A stretch of DNA of 5,876 bases from Actinomycetes bacterium. GTDB taxonomy: Bacteria; Actinomycetota; Acidimicrobiia; Acidimicrobiales; Bog-793. Below the pieces are notes generated by a model, which saw only the letters and a program-made list of their open reading frames with translations, was not told the origin of the DNA and searched no databases. Position numbers and translations under genes: made by a program. The stretch's first letter is position 1, and each line of letters opens with the position of its first letter. Shown here one piece after another: positions 1 through 4,472 of this stretch. The stretch spans positions 1 to 5,876 of the forward strand of contig JAKAOD010000215.1 of the NCBI GenBank assembly GCA_021823365.1, given 5' to 3'.

Positions 1-593
1 ACCACTACACCGAGCAGGCGATCGTAGGACACCTCCGTGCGGTTGCTCGAGCGGTCCCCGAGCTGCCCGTGTTCGTGTACAACTACCCCGCGGCGACCGG
101 CAACCGGCTGACGGTTGACGGCTTCGCCCTCCTCCTCGAAGAGGAGAACGTCGCGGGCATGAAGCTGTCCATGGCGACGTTCGAAGAGATCGAGCCATTC
201 CTGCGCTTCCTGCCAGACATCTGTGTGGTCAGCGGCAACGATGGTGTGTGGAGGCAGTTCAGCGACAAAGGGGGGCGTGCGGTCGTCTCGGGCAATGCCG
301 CGGCGCTGCCCGAGCTGATGGTCGCTGTCCTGGACGCGTACTTGAGGGACGACAAAGAAGTCATCGCCCCCCTCGAGCCGCTCGTTGGCGAGGTCATTCG
401 GCTCACCCGCGGGGGGCAGCCGGCCGTGCTCAAGGCACTGCTCCGCTCGCGTGGGATGCCGATCGGGGGGGCCCGTGTGGCCTCGGTCGCCTCCTCTGAG
501 CTCGCTGGAGCGCTCGAGCCCAGCGACGCGCTGCGAGCGGCGATCGGCTGGGACGTCAGCACGGCCACGAAGGTCCACGTCCCCAAGAGCTAG
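1..593 (+). CDS. DapA/KDG-aldolase family class I lyase (5' partial)
   Basis: The reading frame is open from base 3 to a TAG at 591-593 and shows 196 residues, so roughly the first 105-110 residues of a ~300-residue family member lie upstream of the window. What is seen: the motif VFVYNYPAATGN near visible residue 23, whose tyrosine fits the catalytic Tyr of the dihydrodipicolinate synthase / N-acetylneuraminate lyase family, and GMKLS, whose lysine (codon 162-164) fits the Schiff-base Lys. The two are 28 residues apart, the same spacing as Tyr133-Lys161 in E. coli DapA. VVSGNDG follows, as expected for the next strand of the TIM barrel, then a helical C-terminal region. The family forms or breaks a C-C bond, or dehydrates, using pyruvate or 2-keto-3-deoxy acids in the cytoplasm. 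Lying beside a TRAP transporter and a sugar kinase, a catabolic 2-keto-3-deoxy acid aldolase or dehydratase is likelier than lysine biosynthesis; that is inference. The GTG at 69 is internal. Confidence 0.9.
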   Translation, partial: HYTEQAIVGHLRAVARAVPELPVFVYNYPAATGNRLTVDGFALLLEEENVAGMKLSMATFEEIEPFLRFLPDICVVSGNDGVWRQFSDKGGRAVVSGNAAALPELMVAVLDAYLRDDKEVIAPLEPLVGEVIRLTRGGQPAVLKALLRSRGMPIGGARVASVASSELAGALEPSDALRAAIGWDVSTATKVHVPKS

Positions 594-635
594 CGAGCCG
601 ACCGGGCCGTGCGCGCTCCCCAGCCGCTCCGCCGG

Positions 636-665
636 GTGCGCCTGGAGCGCGTCGGCATCTGCGGA
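636..665 (+). other. possible zinc-dehydrogenase fragment between genes
   Basis: In the frame that continues past the TAG of the lyase gene, these ten codons read VRLERVGICG. This resembles the strand and first zinc-cysteine motif of medium-chain (zinc) dehydrogenases, typically V-x-V-E-x-x-G-I-C-G-[ST]-D. The match stops at once: the following residues are ASLPV rather than S/T-D, and no start codon, ribosome binding site or longer homologous stretch is visible. It may be a decayed remnant or pure chance. The rest of the 594-721 gap holds nothing else that looks coding. Confidence 0.15.
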
Positions 666-689
666 GCATCTCTTCCCGTAGCAACCGAG

Positions 690-706
690 GGCCGGATAGC
701 CCGGCC
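690..706. repeat. GC-rich inverted repeat just before the dctP ribosome binding site
   Basis: GGCCGG (690-695) and CCGGCC (701-706) form a perfect 6-bp inverted repeat around a 5-base loop (ATAGC). It ends one base before the dctP Shine-Dalgarno. As RNA it could fold into a small hairpin at the edge of the ribosome binding site; as DNA it could be an operator half-site pair. In a GC-rich genome a repeat this short can also be chance. Confidence 0.3.
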
Positions 707-707
707 G

Positions 708-713
708 AGGAGG
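708..713 (+). promoter_or_regulatory. Shine-Dalgarno of dctP
   Basis: AGGAGG lies 8 bases before the ATG at 722. This spacing decides the start in favour of 722 over the out-of-frame ATG at 715, which would sit only one base after the motif. It is one of the strongest ribosome binding sites in the window, in keeping with the usual need for abundant solute-binding protein. Confidence 0.85.
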
Positions 714-721
714 TATGACAC

Positions 722-1789
722 ATGAGACTGACAGGCATGGTCAGGGCGGCGGCCGCCGGGGTGCTCAGCGTGCTCGCGATGTCGGCCGGCGCGGCCTTCG
801 CGTCGACGCGACCCGCAAGCTCTTCCGCGATGCCCTACGTCGTCATCAAGTACTCCTGTCCCTGCAGCTCCGCTCCACCGATGGCACCCGAGACAGCGGC
901 CATGTACCGCTTGGCCAACGAGGTCTCGCAGCTGACGAAGGGCGCGGTGAACATCGAGGTGTTCCCGAACAGCAGTCTCGTGCCGCAGGCGAGCGAGTTT
1001 GAAGACGTGCAGAAGAACGTCATCCAGATGAACCTGAGCAGCGGGGACGAGTACCAGAGCGCGGCCCCGGCCGGGATGATCTACCAGATCCCCTACCTGT
1101 TCACGTCCTACAGCCAGGAGCTGAAGGTCTTCAACAGCAAGTACGGGCAAGCTCTCGTTGCCATGCTCGACAAGAAGCTCGGGGTGCACATCCTTGGGAT
1201 ACAGGATCTCGGGGCACGAGAGCTGGACTTGAACACCACCAACCACATCTCGACACCGGCCGACCTGCATGGCATCAAGCTCCGCATGCCACCGGGGACG
1301 TATTGGACGGCGCTCGGTCAGGCCCTCGGCGGCGCGGTCACGCCGATTGCGTTCGATGAGATCTACCTGTCGCTTCAGACAGGGGTCATCCAGGCGCAGG
1401 ACAACCCGCTCCCGACTGACATCGCAGACAAGTTCTATGAGGTGACGAAGCAGATCGTCCTGACGAATCATGTGATCGAGCCGATTGCGCCGACGATCAG
1501 CGACCCAGCGTGGAACAAGATGTCACCTGCCGAGCAGACCGATCTCGTCAAGGCGGTGACCCAGACGGACACCTGGGAGAGCGATCAGGTTGCGAACCAG
1601 CAGGCGAAGGACATCAAGTTCCTCAAGCATGCCGGCCTGAAGGTCTACTCACCGAACATCCCGGCCTTCCGTGCCCCTGCTCTCAAGACCTTCCTCTGCA
1701 ACGGGTCCTATCTGAACCCGCTCAAGCAGGTTCCTGGGTTGCTGAACTATGCCCTGAGCGTCAGCGGGGCAAAGCTGCCGACCTGCTGA
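722..1789 (+). CDS. dctP: TRAP transporter solute-binding protein, DctP family
   Basis: This 355-residue protein is the extracytoplasmic receptor that captures substrate for the TRAP membrane subunits encoded downstream. Residues 1-27 form a Sec signal peptide (basic MRLTGMVR start, Ala/Leu core) with a likely cleavage after AFA at 27; there is no lipobox cysteine. The mature protein has the DctP landmarks: GAVNIEVFPNSSL near 74-86, the PADLHGIKLRMP segment (179-190) with the likely carboxylate-binding Arg188, the AFDEIYLSLQTGVIQAQDNP stretch (210-229) with the polar Asn228, and KFYEVTKQIVLTNH (237-250). Length is at the long end of normal (about 320-350). The ligand is probably an organic or sugar acid, because most DctP proteins bind carboxylates through this arginine. 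Unusual are the CPC motif (Cys46, Cys48) at the first strand, where binding-site residues lie, and Cys326 plus a C-terminal Cys355. The start is fixed by the Shine-Dalgarno, and an intrinsic terminator follows. Confidence 0.95.
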   Translation: MRLTGMVRAAAAGVLSVLAMSAGAAFASTRPASSSAMPYVVIKYSCPCSSAPPMAPETAAMYRLANEVSQLTKGAVNIEVFPNSSLVPQASEFEDVQKNVIQMNLSSGDEYQSAAPAGMIYQIPYLFTSYSQELKVFNSKYGQALVAMLDKKLGVHILGIQDLGARELDLNTTNHISTPADLHGIKLRMPPGTYWTALGQALGGAVTPIAFDEIYLSLQTGVIQAQDNPLPTDIADKFYEVTKQIVLTNHVIEPIAPTISDPAWNKMSPAEQTDLVKAVTQTDTWESDQVANQQAKDIKFLKHAGLKVYSPNIPAFRAPALKTFLCNGSYLNPLKQVPGLLNYALSVSGAKLPTC

Positions 1790-1810
1790 GAGCCGCTCGG
1801 CCTTGGCTGA

Positions 1811-1860
1811 TCGGGCGAGTGCGGCGACTGGAGACGCCGCGCTCGCCCGACGGCCCTTTT
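1811..1860 (+). terminator. intrinsic terminator after dctP
   Basis: Bases 1811-1826 and 1835-1850 pair as a 16-position stem (15 Watson-Crick pairs and one T-G wobble) around the 8-base loop ACTGGAGA. The stem is followed by CGGCCCTTTT, ending in a run of four T. It begins 21 bases after the dctP stop. This is a strong Rho-independent terminator for a GC-rich genome. It probably ends most dctP transcripts, so the downstream kinase and dctQM would depend on read-through or their own promoter; that consequence is inference. Confidence 0.88.
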
Positions 1861-1900
1861 GTGCATGTCGATCGATCCACGAGGAGGACCGGCGAGGCTC

Positions 1901-2077
1901 ATGCCGCGTTGCATCCCTGCTGCTCGGCCGTCTTTCGCCCGCTGGCTCTATGAATATGAAGGCGACGGTCCACGAGCGCGCCGGCGAGGTCAGTGGAGCG
2001 GCTCTTCGGTGCGTGCTCGAGCCATGAGATCGCCGATTTCCGCCGTAGCAGTGCTGCAATGGACGCCGCCGCAATGA
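1901..2077 (+). CDS. short ORF overlapping the kinase start (doubtful)
   Basis: This is a 58-codon reading frame beginning MPRCIPAARPSFARWLYEYE. Its TGA at 2075-2077 overlaps the ATG of the kinase at 2074 in the ATGA form typical of translational coupling. GAGGAGG at 1881-1887 lies upstream, but 13 bases from the ATG is longer than ideal. I do not recognise the protein: it is Arg-rich with no clear domain, so it could be a leader peptide, a remnant, or not translated. A competing reading of the same DNA in another frame (1950-2027) looks like a dehydrogenase relic, and both cannot be right. Confidence 0.2.
   Translation: MPRCIPAARPSFARWLYEYEGDGPRARRRGQWSGSSVRARAMRSPISAVAVLQWTPPQ
1950..2027 (+). 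pseudogene. possible collapsed zinc-type alcohol dehydrogenase remnant
   Basis: This 25-codon frame begins MNMKATVHE, like the MKATV-(V/I)-H start common in zinc-type medium-chain dehydrogenases, and ends AGEVSGAALRCVLEP followed by TGA, like the A-G-E-(V/I)-x-G-x-(A/V)-V-L-x-P tail of the same family. If real, the whole body (two zinc sites and the nucleotide fold) is gone and only the ends remain, as in the clearer SDR relic at 3700-3789. There is no Shine-Dalgarno before either in-frame ATG. The motifs are short and degenerate, so chance is a serious alternative. Confidence 0.22.
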
Positions 2078-3591
2078 CAGCTGTGCTCCTCGGGATCGAC
2101 ATCGGGACTTCGAGCACGAAAGGAGTCCTCGTGACCGAGGATGGTGGGGTCCTCGCGAGCGTCGCGCGTGCACACGGGACCTCCATGCCGCGTCCGGGTT
2201 GGTTCGAGCACGACGCCGAGGCGACCTGGTGGCAGGACGTGTGCGCGGTGAGCCGTGAGCTGCTCGCGAGAGCGAAGGTCGAGGTCGCGGGCGTCTGCTT
2301 CAGTGGCATCGGGCCGTGCTGTCTCGTCGCCGACAAGGACGGTCGGCCGCTTCGTCCTGCGATCCTCTACGGGGTGGACACCCGCGCGGAAGAAGAGATC
2401 ATCGAGCTCACCGAACGCCTCGGTGCGGACCGCATCCTCGCACGCGGGGGCTCTCCTCTCACCGCGCAGGCGGTCGGACCGAAGCTCCTTTGGCTCGCGC
2501 GGCACGAGCCGGCGGTGTTCGAGCGGAGCCGCCGGCTGTTCATGGCGAGCTCGTACGCGCTCTACCGGCTGACCGGCGAGTACGTGTTGGATCACCATTC
2601 CGCGAGCCAGAGCGATCCGCTCTACGACGTTCGGGCGGGCGGCTGGGCGGAGGACTGGGCGGAGGACCTGGCCGGTCCGATCCAGCTCCCGCCGCTACGC
2701 TGGCCAGGCGAGATTGCGGGCTTCGTCACCGCCGAGGGCGCGGCGGCGACCGGGATCCCGGCTGGCATCCCCGTCGCAGCGGGCACGATCGACGCCTGGA
2801 GCGAGGCGGTGAGCGTCGGCGTGCGCGAGCCGGGCGAGGCGATGGTGATGTACGGCACGACGATGTTCTTCATCGCGGTCAGCGAACGGCCGGTCATGGA
2901 CCGGCGTCTTTGGGGCACCGCTGGTGCCTTTCCCGGCACGTTCACGCTTGCGGGTGGCATGGCAGCCTCCGGTTCGGTGCTCGCCTGGGGGCGGGAGCTC
3001 GCCGGCGTCGACTACCGGCAGCTCATCGACGAGGCGGCTGACGTCGTGCCAGGGGCAGGCGGCCTGCTCGTGTTGCCGTACTTCGCCGGCGAGCGGACGC
3101 CGATCTTCGACACCAGGGCGCGCGGTGCCATCTTCGGGCTCACCCTTGGTCACCGCCGCGCTCACGTCTTCCGGGCACTGCTCGAGGGGACGGCCTACGG
3201 CGCGCGGCACAACCTCGAGACCTTCCAGGACGCTGGCATCTGCCTCGAACGCGTCGTCGCAGTCGGAGGCGGGACCGCGAGCGAGCTCTGGCCGCAGATC
3301 GTCTCCGACGTGACCGGCCTCGACCAAGACGTGCCGGCCGTCACGATCGGCGCCGCGTACGGGGACGCATTCTTTGCAGGCGTTGCGACAGGTTGCGTTG
3401 AGCCCGGGACGCGCTGGGCGACGGTCGCACGGGTCATCGAGCCCGACCCGAGGGCCAAGGAGCGCTATGACGCGCTCTACGCGCTCTACCGACGTGCCTA
3501 TGCGGGCACGGCAGGCATCAGCCACGGCCTCGCGGACCTCGCGGTGGGCGATCACGACGCGAGCGGCTATGAGCGATGGATGGCCCGATGA
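2074..3591 (+). CDS. FGGY-family carbohydrate kinase (xylulokinase-like)
   Basis: The 505-residue cytoplasmic kinase transfers phosphate from ATP to a sugar, polyol or sugar derivative. Numbering from the ATG at 2074: LLGIDIGTSSTK (about 5-16) is the first phosphate-binding loop of the actin-like ATPase fold; RPGW-x-EHD (about 40-47) is the usual family segment; LYGVDTRA follows near 98-105; GTIDAWSEA near 237-245 carries the likely catalytic base Asp240, close to Asp233 of E. coli XylB; YFAGERTP is near 336-343; and GGGTASELWPQIVSDVTG (398-415) is the FGGY C-terminal nucleotide-binding signature. Length is normal. The 2074 start puts the glycine loop at the expected distance from the N-terminus. 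In-frame starts at 2059 (ATG) and 1993 (GTG) would add 5 or 27 residues that look unlike the family, and none of the three has a well-spaced Shine-Dalgarno. The ATG overlaps the stop of a short upstream ORF. FGGY specificity cannot be told from motifs: xylulose, gluconate and other substrates remain open. Confidence 0.93.
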   Translation: MTAVLLGIDIGTSSTKGVLVTEDGGVLASVARAHGTSMPRPGWFEHDAEATWWQDVCAVSRELLARAKVEVAGVCFSGIGPCCLVADKDGRPLRPAILYGVDTRAEEEIIELTERLGADRILARGGSPLTAQAVGPKLLWLARHEPAVFERSRRLFMASSYALYRLTGEYVLDHHSASQSDPLYDVRAGGWAEDWAEDLAGPIQLPPLRWPGEIAGFVTAEGAAATGIPAGIPVAAGTIDAWSEAVSVGVREPGEAMVMYGTTMFFIAVSERPVMDRRLWGTAGAFPGTFTLAGGMAASGSVLAWGRELAGVDYRQLIDEAADVVPGAGGLLVLPYFAGERTPIFDTRARGAIFGLTLGHRRAHVFRALLEGTAYGARHNLETFQDAGICLERVVAVGGGTASELWPQIVSDVTGLDQDVPAVTIGAAYGDAFFAGVATGCVEPGTRWATVARVIEPDPRAKERYDALYALYRRAYAGTAGISHGLADLAVGDHDASGYERWMAR

Positions 3592-3592
3592 G

Positions 3593-3616
3593 TCGCCTTG
3601 CCTTTGGGCAAGGCGA
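3593..3616 (+). terminator. 10-bp hairpin right after the kinase, without a T run
   Basis: TCGCCTTGCC (3593-3602) and GGCAAGGCGA (3607-3616) form a perfect 10-bp stem with a TTTG tetraloop, starting one base after the kinase stop codon. The bases that follow (GTGAGGCTCC) contain no T tract, so it is not a canonical intrinsic terminator. It could be a weak or U-less terminator, an attenuator, or a 3'-end stabilising or processing structure separating kinase from dctQM expression. Confidence 0.5.
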
Positions 3617-3623
3617 GTGAGGC

Positions 3624-3655
3624 TCCTTGACAAGGAATGAGCCGTGAGGTAAGCG
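3624..3655 (+). promoter_or_regulatory. palindrome containing a consensus -35 box (candidate promoter/operator)
   Basis: TCCTTGACAAGGA (3624-3636) is a 13-base palindrome centred on A3630 and contains TTGACA (3627-3632), a perfect sigma-70 type -35 element. Seventeen bases downstream lies TAAGCG (3650-3655), which shares only the leading TA with a -10 box, so promoter strength is uncertain. If used, it would drive the SDR relic, dctQ and dctM independently of dctP, and the palindrome could be a repressor site covering the -35. Confidence 0.3.
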
Positions 3656-3689
3656 GGCAGGATCGAAGCGAGCCGGCGACGAGAAAGAT

Positions 3690-3695
3690 AAGGAG
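3690..3695 (+). promoter_or_regulatory. Shine-Dalgarno of the SDR relic
   Basis: AAGGAG ends 4 bases before the ATG at 3700, slightly close but within a usable range. It selects 3700 over the in-frame ATG at 3637, which has no spaced ribosome binding site. Its survival means the relic can probably still be translated. Confidence 0.6.
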
Positions 3696-3699
3696 AGCC

Positions 3700-3789
3700 A
3701 TGAGCGAGAGCAGCCTCGCCTTGGACGGTCGGCGCGTCGTCGTGACCGGCGAGACCCTGGTGGCCGACGGCGGCTACACGCTGTGGTAG
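3700..3789 (+). pseudogene. short-chain dehydrogenase (SDR) remnant with internal deletion
   Basis: This 29-codon ORF has two recognisable halves. Residues 1-17, MSESSLALDGRRVVVTG, are a typical SDR N-terminus leading into the first strand and the opening T-G of the T-G-x-x-x-G-x-G dinucleotide motif. Residues 18-29, ETLVADGGYTLW, followed by TAG, are a typical SDR C-terminus, normally preceded by V-T-G as in the family ending V-T-G-x-T-L-x-V-D-G-G-Y. A complete SDR has about 250 residues, so some 220 are missing, including the Ser-Tyr-Lys catalytic residues and the rest of the cofactor site. V-T-G occurs at both ends in intact SDRs, so a deletion between two short repeats encoding it would leave just this single in-frame copy (inference). 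No enzyme activity is possible. The intact ancestor was probably the sugar or polyol dehydrogenase of this pathway. The stop lies inside the dctQ start region, so the ORF may survive as a translational leader. An assembly artefact cannot be excluded. Confidence 0.8.
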
Positions 3790-4472
3790 AGATCCAAGGA
3801 CACGGGGCGTCCGGCGGCCCTCCAGCGCCGCAGACCGACGGACGGCGGCGCGCCATGGCTGGCCGGCCCCGACGCGGAGCCCCCCCGAGCTCGGTGGGCG
3901 CTCGCATTCTTCGGACAGTCCGGCAGGCGTGGCGGGAGAGCCAGCCTCCTCCGATCCCGCTGCCGGCAGAGGATGAGCAGCAGGGTGCGACGTTCCTGGC
4001 GCGATTGCAAGAAGGCGTCGGGTCCGCGTTCCTGTTCGCGACGGTGCTTGCCGTTGGCGTGGAGGTAGTCGCTCGTTACAGCGGTCACCCCGTCGTCTGG
4101 GCGATCGAGCTCCCGACGTACTTCTTCCTCTGGGCGTTCTCATTCGCCGCGGGGCTCTCTGACTGGGACGACAGCCAACTTGCCTTCGACCTGATGGCCA
4201 AGCGCATGCCCAGGTGGCTGCGGGAGGTCGTGCACGTCATTGCCAACCTCCTCATCATCGTCCCCTTCGCGATGGTCCTGCCGGGCACAGTTTCCTTTAT
4301 CTCCTATGCCTCGGGCCAGCCCAACGTCGGACTGCCGCTCTCGGAGGCCTACGGCGAGGCGGGCATCTTCGTCCTCTTCGCGATCGGGGCGTTGCTGCGC
4401 GCACGGCTCGTCTTGCGACTGGCGTGGCCGTACCTTCGCCGGGCGAAGCCAGCGCGGAACGGTGGTGAGTGA
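3783..4472 (+). CDS. dctQ: TRAP transporter small membrane subunit, DctQ family
   Basis: This is the small integral-membrane subunit that partners the DctM channel subunit and helps dock the substrate-loaded DctP. Four hydrophobic segments are visible at about residues 78-98, 105-126, 149-172 and 190-212, the standard DctQ topology. Family marks include EVVARY (94-99), the W-x-x-E-L (106-110) leading into YFFLW, and SDWDDSQLAFDLMAKRMP (126-143), which corresponds to the usual polar D-x-x-x-x-x-x-D-x-x-x-x-x-(L/M)-P loop. From the GTG at 3783 the protein has 229 residues, long for the family because of about 75 cytoplasmic residues rich in Gly, Pro and Arg. An ATG at 3855 would give 205 residues and a GTG at 3894 would give 192, both closer to normal. 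No candidate has a clear Shine-Dalgarno. The 3783 start overlaps the end of the SDR relic, so coupling is plausible, but the start is uncertain. The gene overlaps dctM by 4 bases. Confidence 0.9.
   Translation: MVEIQGHGASGGPPAPQTDGRRRAMAGRPRRGAPPSSVGARILRTVRQAWRESQPPPIPLPAEDEQQGATFLARLQEGVGSAFLFATVLAVGVEVVARYSGHPVVWAIELPTYFFLWAFSFAAGLSDWDDSQLAFDLMAKRMPRWLREVVHVIANLLIIVPFAMVLPGTVSFISYASGQPNVGLPLSEAYGEAGIFVLFAIGALLRARLVLRLAWPYLRRAKPARNGGE

Noticed and set aside
613..650. GCGCTCC…GGAGCGC inverted repeat after the lyase gene as a terminator
   Set aside because: The 7-bp arms are 24 bases apart and no T run follows, so it is not distinguishable from chance in GC-rich DNA.
590..1471. 293-codon open frame on the minus strand across dctP
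   Set aside because: It is a shadow of dctP with no domain and no ribosome binding site; the + strand protein has a full signal peptide and DctP motifs.
1927..1955. TATGAA at 1950-1955 as a -10 box for a kinase promoter
   Set aside because: The base positions 16-18 upstream do not resemble a -35 box; TTGCAT at 1909-1914 is about 35 bases away, far too distant.
1993..2073. GTG at 1993 as the kinase start
   Set aside because: The added 27 residues do not resemble the family N-terminus, and the GAGGT at 1986-1990 is only 2 bases from the GTG, too close to act as a Shine-Dalgarno.
2695..4143. 482-codon open frame on the minus strand across the kinase and dctQ
   Set aside because: It runs antisense through two well-supported genes, its translation is Arg/Pro/Ala-rich with no recognisable domain, and such long antisense frames are a normal by-product of high-GC codon bias.
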